Position numbers and translations under genes: made by a program | NCBI GenBank assembly: GCA_902796745.1 | Contig: CADBQC010000063.1 | Location: forward strand, 1 to 6,007 | Direction: 5' to 3' | Origin: an uncultured Pseudomonadota bacterium | GTDB taxonomy: Bacteria; Pseudomonadota; Alphaproteobacteria; RUG11792 | Length of the DNA stretch: 6,007 nt | Notes under the pieces: generated by a model | What the model was told of the DNA's origin: nothing | Seen by the model: only the letters and a program-made list of their open reading frames with translations | The model's database searches: none | Shown here: positions 1 through 6,007 of the stretch, one piece after another | Layout: every line of letters starts with the position of its first letter | Numbering within the stretch: the stretch's first letter is position 1

Positions 1-399
1 ATAAGCAAAATTTCCATCAGTACATAATATATTTATTTTAATTTTTAGAGCTAACCGCCTATACGCCTGCAAATCTCGTGTCTCTGTTACCTAAAAATCA
101 ATAGTGCAGTCATCTATCATATAAAAAGCTCATCCACCTTCAGTATTGTGGTATTCTTTATTGTTTTTGTAACTGTAGCTTTTGCTATTAATTTCTTTAA
201 AATTTTAGAATAATTTCTGATCCATTTTATTATTAATGGATTTGGAACACCTTCAAGCCTCTCCAAATATCATTATTTGTGTCGTTTATCATTTTTCTCT
301 AGTAGTGCCTTTGCATTGTTTACATTTACAACATTGTTTATCTTTTACTACCCCATCTTTACGTAATTCTTCGCTCCCGCAACGCCTACATTTTGCCAT
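1..399 (-). pseudogene. Degenerate IS1-family-like transposase remnant, continuing past the left edge
   Basis: Read on the minus strand, ATG at 399 (preceded by a GGAGA ribosome site) starts MAKCRRCGSEELRKDG, then CCKCKQC, a Cys4 zinc-ribbon start typical of IS1 and related transposases. The frame hits TGA at 289-291. The homology-like reading then moves through other frames: NDKRH (about 299-276), NNDIWRGLKVF (277-242) and NPLIIKWIRNYSK (from about 243, a helix-turn-helix-like piece), then KVDELF near 134, which holds the first catalytic Asp (132-134). It resumes as IDDCTIDF, an in-frame TAG at 91-93, VTETRDLQAYRRLALKI and CTDGNFAY, with the second catalytic Asp at 16-18. Compared with intact relatives, pieces seem deleted between GLKVF and NPLIIKW, and between VDELF and IDDCT. 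With at least two stops, several frame changes and two probable deletions it cannot make an active transposase. The IS1 family call rests on remembered motif order, not on a search; another zinc-ribbon DDE family is possible. Confidence 0.75.
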
Positions 400-416
400 A
401 AATTTATCTCCATTTG

Positions 417-538
417 GCCATACCTAATCCAAATTTTAGCATACTTTTCTCAAAATTACTACAATTGGTTAGGGGTACCAAATATTGCCATAGCAAAATT
501 GATGACATTATGCTAAAGCTCTGAATTAGGTCAATGGC
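417..538. repeat. Long imperfect inverted repeat between transposase remnant and autotransporter gene
   Basis: The two arms are about 60 and 62 bases and meet at the palindrome GGTACC (474-479). Reading inward from both ends, the arms share GCCAT (417-421 and 534-538), CCTAAT (423-428 and 525-530) and the 9-mer TTTAGCATA (435-443 and 509-517), in the same order with one- or two-base spacing differences. A weaker match follows (TCA..TT.CTA). The inner third is poorly matched apart from the centre. Each arm read outward carries TATGCTAAA, which resembles a -10 element. The left arm lies just upstream of the transposase start, so the right arm may be the leader of a second, inverted and lost copy. 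Equally it could be an insertion-sequence end structure or a small palindromic element. I see no gene in 400-665. Confidence 0.5.
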
Positions 539-570
539 TAATTAAATCTAGCGAGATACAGAAGTGCAAA

Positions 571-600
571 TTGAAAGTTTTTTTCATAAATTAACATAAA
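571..600 (+). promoter_or_regulatory. Weak sigma70-like promoter candidate for the autotransporter gene
   Basis: TTGAAA (571-576) matches five of six bases of the -35 consensus. CATAAA (595-600), 18 bases downstream, matches four of six of the -10 consensus. The surrounding sequence is very AT-rich, so such pairs are expected by chance. Position is sensible, giving a leader of about 60 bases to the GTG start at 666. Confidence 0.3.
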
Positions 601-653
601 ATTAACGAATTCTAAATAGGATGGGGGAAGGTGTAGGAATACAAAGAGACGCT

Positions 654-661
654 GGGGAGGA
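654..661 (+). promoter_or_regulatory. Shine-Dalgarno site that decides the autotransporter start
   Basis: GGGGAGGA contains the core GGAGG (656-660), followed by a five-base spacer and GTG at 666. This is near-ideal geometry. The upstream in-frame ATG at 621 has only TAGG directly touching it and no purine-rich box at a working distance. The site lies inside the longer open frame, which explains why a longest-frame caller would choose 621. Confidence 0.75.
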
Positions 662-665
662 TCTC

Positions 666-3600
666 GTGTCGTATAGGTGTTATCTCTTAAGCATAGTGTT
701 ATTTGGTTTTTTTTCAGTATCTCAGGTAGATGCTACAGAGGACTATAATAATAGCGTTGAAGAGAAGACAGAAGAACATGACGATATACAGGTAGAGCCA
801 GAAGAACCTGTTGAACATCAGGTGTATGATTTTTCTGGTATTGTCACTCTGCAAAGAGGTTCGACTGTTAACTTTGGCACGGGGATATTCCGGGGCACAT
901 CTGGACTTGTCAATTACACAGATAAGGTCAGATTACGTCCCAATTCAACATTGACATTGCGGGCGGGAGATGGAATAGATACTGGTGTTTTTCACAATTA
1001 TGGAAGGATGGAACTGTATAAAAATTCCAAAATAACTGGCGGAGGAACAATTTTTGAGCATGGACAATTTGGAGACGATGAGGTAAATAATGATCGAGCT
1101 TCTCGGCAGAAAATTGAAGAAGGATATGTAGCTGATGATGGATACATCATTGAGGATTATGATACTCAACGAGATCTTGACGACGAAGAGGAGCTTCAGA
1201 ATGCCGCTTACTACGATCTAGTGAATGATGATTTGGTAGATGATGAAGGTAATCCTGGCTCTATACGGAAATTCAAGATTTGTTACACAGATTATGGTAC
1301 GAATTATTACACGGGATGTGGTATATTCACTACCTCAAAGACAATGGGAGAAGAAGTTAACGAAGAAGATTTCGTAAAAATCACAAACACAGTAAGAGGA
1401 GAAGGAGATCAGGGAAAAGTGGATTCCAGTATCATATTTAAAACCGATACTCCTGATTTCAATCAAGTTATAGATTCTATTGATACAGCTTATGACTTGG
1501 GGAAAATGGCAACAGATTATGGTTCTTTTGAATCCATGCATGTTTCTGACCAAACGGATAAAATTATGTCTTCATTCTTTTCATTACATGGATTTGATAC
1601 TGCGGGGCATGATTTTCCAAGGGAGGATGGTTCCACTGAGGATGGCTCCACTTATTTTAAATTTGGACAAGATGTAAAGCACGAGGTATGGCTTCCTAAG
1701 GTTGATGATAATGTCGTGTTGGGAAAAACAATGCCAGACACAGAAAATGCAACAGCTTATGAGCAAGATATTATGGAGACCTTGAACACAAGTGATGAAG
1801 ATAAGTCAAATCTATTTGCTTACAAAGATTGGGAGCCCAATGATCCGGTAACTAGCTATTACGGAGATCACTCTTGGTTTAACGGTGTTTATAAGCTAAA
1901 ACGCGGTGCAATTATAATGAAAAATAGTGCTGGGATGTTTGGCGGACGAGTTGAGCTCGGAGATGCAGATGGATATGTGGGTTCTAACGGAGTTAACGGA
2001 ACTTTAGGTCTACATTACGATTTAACTAATGGAGACGATGAAGCCAAAGAACAGGCAAAAGAATTTATTAAAGACGTGAAACCGACTGAATTTGAATGGG
2101 AAGGTGGAGCAAAGGATGAGTTCAACAAGCCTAATATCTATATGAACGGTAACTCGACGCTGTTCTTCAATTTGCAACCGGATCAAAACGGAAATCAGAT
2201 ATTTTCATTCTACGGGAACGTTACAGGCACTGAGCGAGATAGACTGATATTTGAACAAGGAGAAGTCAGAATTAAGGGAGATTGTTCTGGATTTAAGGGA
2301 AGTATCGCAGTTACTCCCGGCGCTAAGTTTGAAGTGAGAAGTAGCGATGCTGGAAGTAGTAGCACGTATCAGGGAAAATTCCCAAATGCAAACATATACC
2401 AAGTTTATGGGGCGGATGCTGGCGAAAATGCAGGGAAATTTGTGACAAATCCGACAGCGGTGACTTCAGTTGATACTGCAACGATGGAAAATGTCACGAT
2501 AAATAACGGTATCATGGAACTGAACAATGGAGGCGGTGAGGATGGCGGAAAGATCACATTAAAGAGCGCAAATATTGAAAGCACAGCGATGACGACTCTG
2601 AATGATGAATCTAATATCAAAGATACAGTCATAAAAGGTGTTCTCGTTGCAAAAGGCGATATGACGGTTGAAAACACAACACTAGAAGGAGGTGTGCTAG
2701 TTCTAGACCATTCGACTTTGACAACGGATAATTTGACTGCCGGATCTACGATTGCGAGCTGGGGTAATATGAACTGGAATGATGTTGTGCGTATTGGCAG
2801 AGGCGGTGGTGCTGGGTTTTTTCAAATTGCTCAAAACCATACTTTAAAGCTATATTCAGACTATAATGTCACCACTGGCGAATCTGATTACATTAATGTA
2901 GTCGATCCTGTTGTTAATATTCGGGGAGCTGGCGGTATAGCTGTTGCTGGTATGAACTTTAATGACATGCCGACCAATGACAAATATGTATTTAAGATAT
3001 ACGATGGAGCTGGTCACACAGATAATATGCCGGTTACCATTGGTGGCTCATATAATGGTGTAGACACTGTATTTGTGGCATATGTCAATGGGCAGTTTAC
3101 TCCACTGAATGGTGATAACTTGAACAACAGCATAAGGAGAATTGACGATCCAGGAGATACCCCATTTAACTATACGACTCCTTCAGAAAAAGTCACAACA
3201 TACCTGGACAACGGCGTGCGCATTCTTGAGTTTAATAATGGGAACCTATATAAGGTCGAAGGACAGACGGCTGGACGTTATGGGAATGTTGTGATGACAA
3301 AACATCTTACAGATACTGCAGTTATTGCTGATGTTGTTCAAGGTGGGTTCATTAGTTCCATTGCATTCAACATTGGAGATATCCTATCGGGTACAGATGA
3401 CATTTTGAATTCAATGCTTTTCCAAAATAGTGCTTTTGGCTCATTGAATTCTGGGGTAAACACTCATAGAACCTCTGGAGGTATTTTATCTCCAAGAGCA
3501 GAAACACAAACAGCGCAACATCATAAAAATAATGCGCTACCTCTTGCCAAGAAAAAGACCAAAAAATACCGCATCTGGAACAAAACCTTCGGAGAGCATA

Positions 3601-4358
3601 GCACGATTGATCTGCAGGGAACCAGTAATATGAGCATGAATGAAGCCGGGACGATGGTTGGATTTGATGATGAGGATACGAAATTCAACATGTTTGGTTA
3701 TGATGCAATGTTTAGACCTACGGTTTTCATCGGACTGCAACACAATAATGTGAGGTACAAGGGCGATAAATGTGGCATCAACGGTTATTTTGGTGGAGCC
3801 AAAGTATCGCTATATAACAAAAATCAGGTTCTTGAATTGTTTGGGATATATGAACAATTCAATAGCAGAGCTACATTGCCAGTAAATCACTCGGACTCAT
3901 ATCAAAAAATTAAGGTCAAGAGCCATATATTAAATCTGGGGGCAAAATATGCTATCGACTTTAAATTAAGGCAGAACCTGTATATTCGCCCTGATTTAGC
4001 TTTAGGCTATGCATTTACATGCTCTCCAGCATTTAATGGATATAACGAAGCTCGTCATAAACTGCGTAATCGCCATATGCTTGCTGTAGCGCCTGGTATT
4101 AGCCTTGTTCGCCGACAGAAAGACTGGCTCATTCGTGGATTTATGGCATATCATCGTAAATTCGGCACTAAAGGAAGGTCAAAAGCGACAGGAGTGTCTG
4201 TGAAAACGGATTTTACCAAGAAAAGGGTCCTAGAATACGGTGCGGAAATTACTAAGGAGAATATAACGAACAATACAAATGTGAGTTTCAAATTAACAAG
4301 AAAAACACTTGGTATCCGCGGATTTAAAGCAAATATCTCAATAGGCGTAAATTTCTAA
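666..4358 (+). CDS. Autotransporter (type Va secretion) with beta-helix-like passenger
   Basis: This is a self-secreting outer-membrane protein: the C-terminal barrel inserts in the outer membrane and the passenger reaches the surface. Numbering from GTG 666 (1230 residues), residues 1-23 form a clean Sec signal peptide: MSYR, a hydrophobic run CYLLSIVLFGFF, and probable cleavage after VDA. An acidic stretch follows (about 32-52). A Ser/Thr/Asn/Gly-rich, beta-helix-like segment covers about 60-135, and a strongly acidic insert covers 136-195. A long, weakly repetitive passenger follows, including GDCSGFKG (538-545), of the SGFxG type seen in large autotransporters. Residues 883-916 (VIADVVQGGF through DDILNS) look like the helical linker. 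A basic patch KKKTKK (962-967) opens a roughly 269-residue barrel rich in alternating hydrophobic/polar strands, ending SIGVNF with the terminal Phe expected for barrel assembly. Passenger function is not recognisable: no protease triad is evident. The frame extends up to ATG 621, but the signal peptide and ribosome site favour GTG 666. Transcription probably ends at the hairpin just after the stop. Confidence 0.88.
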   Translation: MSYRCYLLSIVLFGFFSVSQVDATEDYNNSVEEKTEEHDDIQVEPEEPVEHQVYDFSGIVTLQRGSTVNFGTGIFRGTSGLVNYTDKVRLRPNSTLTLRAGDGIDTGVFHNYGRMELYKNSKITGGGTIFEHGQFGDDEVNNDRASRQKIEEGYVADDGYIIEDYDTQRDLDDEEELQNAAYYDLVNDDLVDDEGNPGSIRKFKICYTDYGTNYYTGCGIFTTSKTMGEEVNEEDFVKITNTVRGEGDQGKVDSSIIFKTDTPDFNQVIDSIDTAYDLGKMATDYGSFESMHVSDQTDKIMSSFFSLHGFDTAGHDFPREDGSTEDGSTYFKFGQDVKHEVWLPKVDDNVVLGKTMPDTENATAYEQDIMETLNTSDEDKSNLFAYKDWEPNDPVTSYYGDHSWFNGVYKLKRGAIIMKNSAGMFGGRVELGDADGYVGSNGVNGTLGLHYDLTNGDDEAKEQAKEFIKDVKPTEFEWEGGAKDEFNKPNIYMNGNSTLFFNLQPDQNGNQIFSFYGNVTGTERDRLIFEQGEVRIKGDCSGFKGSIAVTPGAKFEVRSSDAGSSSTYQGKFPNANIYQVYGADAGENAGKFVTNPTAVTSVDTATMENVTINNGIMELNNGGGEDGGKITLKSANIESTAMTTLNDESNIKDTVIKGVLVAKGDMTVENTTLEGGVLVLDHSTLTTDNLTAGSTIASWGNMNWNDVVRIGRGGGAGFFQIAQNHTLKLYSDYNVTTGESDYINVVDPVVNIRGAGGIAVAGMNFNDMPTNDKYVFKIYDGAGHTDNMPVTIGGSYNGVDTVFVAYVNGQFTPLNGDNLNNSIRRIDDPGDTPFNYTTPSEKVTTYLDNGVRILEFNNGNLYKVEGQTAGRYGNVVMTKHLTDTAVIADVVQGGFISSIAFNIGDILSGTDDILNSMLFQNSAFGSLNSGVNTHRTSGGILSPRAETQTAQHHKNNALPLAKKKTKKYRIWNKTFGEHSTIDLQGTSNMSMNEAGTMVGFDDEDTKFNMFGYDAMFRPTVFIGLQHNNVRYKGDKCGINGYFGGAKVSLYNKNQVLELFGIYEQFNSRATLPVNHSDSYQKIKVKSHILNLGAKYAIDFKLRQNLYIRPDLALGYAFTCSPAFNGYNEARHKLRNRHMLAVAPGISLVRRQKDWLIRGFMAYHRKFGTKGRSKATGVSVKTDFTKKRVLEYGAEITKENITNNTNVSFKLTRKTLGIRGFKANISIGVNF
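1623..1652 (+). repeat. Tandem 15-base duplication inside the passenger
   Basis: GAGGATGGTTCCACT (1623-1637) is followed directly by GAGGATGGCTCCACT (1638-1652), 14 of 15 bases identical. It encodes EDGST twice (residues 320-329 from the GTG start) and keeps the frame. The single difference is synonymous (GGT/GGC), consistent with a fairly recent slippage or duplication event. Confidence 0.85.
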
Positions 4359-4364
4359 AAAAAC

Positions 4365-4387
4365 GGATGGGGAATATTGCCCCATCC
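4365..4387. terminator. Intrinsic terminator shared by the two convergent genes
   Basis: GGATGGGG (4365-4372) pairs perfectly with CCCCATCC (4380-4387) across a seven-base loop, AATATTG. On the minus strand the stem is followed by GTTTTTTT, a strong U-tract for the metallopeptidase-like gene; those bases overlap the stop codon of the autotransporter gene. On the plus strand the stem is followed by ATTTCTT, a weaker tract, so termination of the autotransporter transcript is probably less efficient. The hairpin lies 6 bases after one stop codon and 5 bases after the other. Confidence 0.85.
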
Positions 4388-4392
4388 ATTTC

Positions 4393-5826
4393 TTAGTTCA
4401 TCAAATAATTAATTAGTTCTGGAAAATTTTGGGGAGTTAATTGGGCTGGTTTTGCTATTGAAATTTCTTTCAACACTTCCAGTATGGATAGCTTTTTTTC
4501 ATGCAACTTTATCGCGTTGTATAAAGCATATATGTGTTCGTCAAAATCTTTATCTTGAAGATTTTTTGGAACATCTGCATTTTTTTCGATTCGTTCGTGT
4601 TCATACAATTGCAATTTCTCTAATGATTGCATTGGTTGTTGCATGTCGGTCGGATTTGGCTTCTTCAGCAAAAACTCTGCCAAGCAATTCGAACATAATA
4701 CATCATACATTTCCCAAAGACGAATTGTCTTGTGGTTGGCAAGCTTTGTCTCAACATATAGCGAAAAAAGTTCAGGATTTGAATTTGCAGTCTTATTTTT
4801 TGTCTTTAGTCTCCAGGCGTGTTCTATCATGTGAGCAATTTCATGTATTAGCCAGTATTCGGCACTTTGAATTGACGTGTATGACACTTGCACACGAAAA
4901 TTTTCGATTACTTTCTCTGGATTCTGAAATCTTGTTTGGATTTTTGAAAACCAATCTTCATATTTTTGTTGATCTTGTGGATCAGCGAACTTATATTTTT
5001 TGAAATTAGTATCATCCACGAATAAAAACGACGTGGCATATCGAACTTCTTCATCTATTGCTTTTGCGATATCTAAATCCTGTTTTTCCCTGTCTTCATT
5101 TTCATACACTTCTGTCCATCTTTCTTTGCTGTCAACTTCTTTGAAATCTGGCTGGGATGCACAAATCTTTTGTGGCTTTTTCACATGTTCCACACATTCC
5201 GATACCTGGTGATCGTTAACGCGCTTTAATCCGGTATATTTCAACTCATATCTATCGTCATATTCCGGAAATTTTTCTCTAACCAATTTTTCATAATAGA
5301 TTGCCTTCTCATCTTCTCCTAAATCCTTAGAAAACTTTACATCAGGTTTCAGGAACGTAGTACCAGGACTACTCATTATTCGCAAATAAGGAGGGACATC
5401 GTCAAGCCCACAAGAGACGGCGGAGAACTCTGACTCCCCCATAATCTTTTTTTCTTCATATATAAATTTTGTTTTATCAACTGCTTCTTCAACAACTTTT
5501 ATCAAATAATCTCCAATATCGCCACTATCTTTGAGTAATTTTTTATAAAATTCCTTAACTCTGTTTCTTACCAAAGACAAATCTATTTCTGATTTCGGTT
5601 GTCTATCAGTCACCCATTTTTCAATCCTATCTCTTGTATTTTTCAATGGCGGTAACTGGCAAAGCATTTGCTTCATATCATCACTAAGCCAGTTATATCT
5701 ACTTGTATTGTCTTGAAAAAACTTTACGGGCTCATTAGCGAATTCTGCAAATTCGCTATTCGTTGCACAGCAGTTAGCAACACAACAAAATACAGTTAAT
5801 AATCTAAATACAACTCCAATGTTCAC
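4393..5826 (-). CDS. Exported putative zinc metallopeptidase (HExxH), family not recognised
   Basis: Numbering from GTG 5826 (477 residues), an uncharged N-terminus MNIGVVFR, a hydrophobic stretch and CCVANCCA form a likely Sec signal peptide cut after Ala21. The mature protein is strongly charged and probably mostly helical, with no membrane segment. The core motif is LIHEIAHMIEH: HEIAH at 328-332 gives two zinc-binding His and the catalytic Glu. Downstream, NCLAEFL at about 380-386 offers Glu384 as a gluzincin-style third ligand, 52 residues after His332. The metzincin pattern is absent. The mature part has six Cys (56, 139, 211, 222, 378, 381), including a C-x10-C and a CSNC pair, plausible disulfides in an exported protein. 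The motif lies in the C-terminal third; residues 22-320 match nothing I recognise. The frame opens further upstream at TTG 5847, but GTG gives a better signal peptide and leaves room for a promoter. The ribosome site is weak (GAG eight bases before GTG). Peptidase activity is inferred from the motif only. Confidence 0.7.
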   Translation of the reverse strand: MNIGVVFRLLTVFCCVANCCATNSEFAEFANEPVKFFQDNTSRYNWLSDDMKQMLCQLPPLKNTRDRIEKWVTDRQPKSEIDLSLVRNRVKEFYKKLLKDSGDIGDYLIKVVEEAVDKTKFIYEEKKIMGESEFSAVSCGLDDVPPYLRIMSSPGTTFLKPDVKFSKDLGEDEKAIYYEKLVREKFPEYDDRYELKYTGLKRVNDHQVSECVEHVKKPQKICASQPDFKEVDSKERWTEVYENEDREKQDLDIAKAIDEEVRYATSFLFVDDTNFKKYKFADPQDQQKYEDWFSKIQTRFQNPEKVIENFRVQVSYTSIQSAEYWLIHEIAHMIEHAWRLKTKNKTANSNPELFSLYVETKLANHKTIRLWEMYDVLCSNCLAEFLLKKPNPTDMQQPMQSLEKLQLYEHERIEKNADVPKNLQDKDFDEHIYALYNAIKLHEKKLSILEVLKEISIAKPAQLTPQNFPELINYLMN

Positions 5827-5848
5827 AGGTATATCTCGAAACCACAAA

Positions 5849-5877
5849 AATACATGTCAACATTGTGCCATTCACAA
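5849..5877 (-). promoter_or_regulatory. Promoter candidate for the HExxH protein gene
   Basis: On the minus strand TTGTGA (5872-5877) and TGTATT (5849-5854) are separated by 17 bases, each matching the consensus at four positions. The predicted transcript start would fall near 5841, between TTG 5847 and GTG 5826, supporting the GTG start. A perfect TTGACA also sits at 5855-5860, but the hexamer 17 bases downstream is GAGATA, a poor -10, so I rank it second. Confidence 0.3.
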
Positions 5878-5961
5878 ATTTATTTGAAAACACACTGAAT
5901 TTTCCGGGACTGGCAACTGATAAATAAATGATATGGTAATCTGTGGAGAAAGTATGGTTAG

Positions 5962-6007
5962 ATGAGTAAAAAAATGTTGGAAATTTGCGCGGTTTGTGGA
6001 TGTAAAG
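5962..6007 (+). CDS. Possible start of a small Cys-rich protein gene, cut by the right edge
   Basis: ATG at 5962 follows directly after an in-frame TAG and opens a frame that runs to the window end: MSKKMLEICAVCGCK. The CAVCGC cluster resembles the start of a zinc ribbon or similar metal-binding fold. GGAGA (5945-5949) lies 12 bases upstream, somewhat far for a ribosome site. It would be divergent from the HExxH gene, with about 135 bases between starts. Fifteen codons are too few to judge; chance is a real alternative. Confidence 0.25.
   Translation, partial: MSKKMLEICAVCGCK

Noticed and set aside
236..427. 63-residue plus-strand open frame left of the autotransporter
   Set aside because: It is the complement of the transposase remnant, whose minus-strand reading shows a Cys4 zinc ribbon and a ribosome site; the plus frame shows neither a motif nor a ribosome site.
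2405..2677. 90-residue minus-strand open frame inside the autotransporter
   Set aside because: Its composition is the mirror of the Thr/Asn/Gly-rich passenger, with no ribosome site or motif.
666..3550. Chlamydial Pmp-type or serine-protease (SPATE-like) passenger
   Set aside because: Repeated GGAI and FxxN motifs are lacking, and no GDSGS active-site motif is present, so the passenger class is left open.
4819..4845. Metzincin zinc motif in the HExxH protein
   Set aside because: Metzincins need HExxHxxGxxH; here the sequence is HEIAHMIEH with no Gly and a His at the wrong spacing, so a Glu third ligand is more likely.
4452..5003. 183-residue plus-strand open frame antisense to the HExxH gene
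   Set aside because: It covers the complement of the HEIAH region, has no recognisable domain, and its hydrophobic look follows from the acidic, Lys-rich code on the other strand.
5764..5826. Lipoprotein signal on the HExxH protein
   Set aside because: Several Cys follow the hydrophobic stretch, but VANC has Asn before Cys and TVFC has Phe, neither a good lipobox; ordinary signal-peptidase cleavage after Ala21 fits better.

Overview
The window looks like an AT-rich Gram-negative bacterial chromosome segment. The Gram-negative call rests on a large autotransporter ending in a 12-stranded-type beta-barrel with a terminal Phe, and on Sec signal peptides on both main proteins. The low GC, an autotransporter with a degenerate beta-helix passenger and a decayed IS1-type transposase would fit a host-associated or gut alphaproteobacterium. 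That placement is an impression, not something the sequence proves.

Layout. Positions 1-399 (minus strand) hold the wreck of an IS1-family-like transposase, with recognisable zinc-finger, helix-turn-helix and DDE-type motifs spread over several frames. Positions 400-665 are non-coding. They contain a long imperfect inverted repeat (417-538), a weak promoter candidate and a strong ribosome binding site. Positions 666-4358 (plus) encode a 1230-residue autotransporter. A compact hairpin terminator (4365-4387) separates it from a convergent gene at 4393-5826 (minus), a 477-residue exported protein of unrecognised family carrying a HEIAH zinc-protease motif. The last 46 bases may hold the start of another small plus-strand gene with a Cys-rich N-terminus.

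How the genes may work together. The autotransporter should display or release its passenger at the cell surface. The neighbouring protein should be exported to the periplasm or beyond and has the minimal signature of a zinc peptidase. The two genes converge and cannot share a promoter, so a functional link (for example processing of the passenger) is only a hypothesis from proximity. The transposase remnant shows past insertion activity next to the surface-protein locus, as expected of a variable, accessory region.
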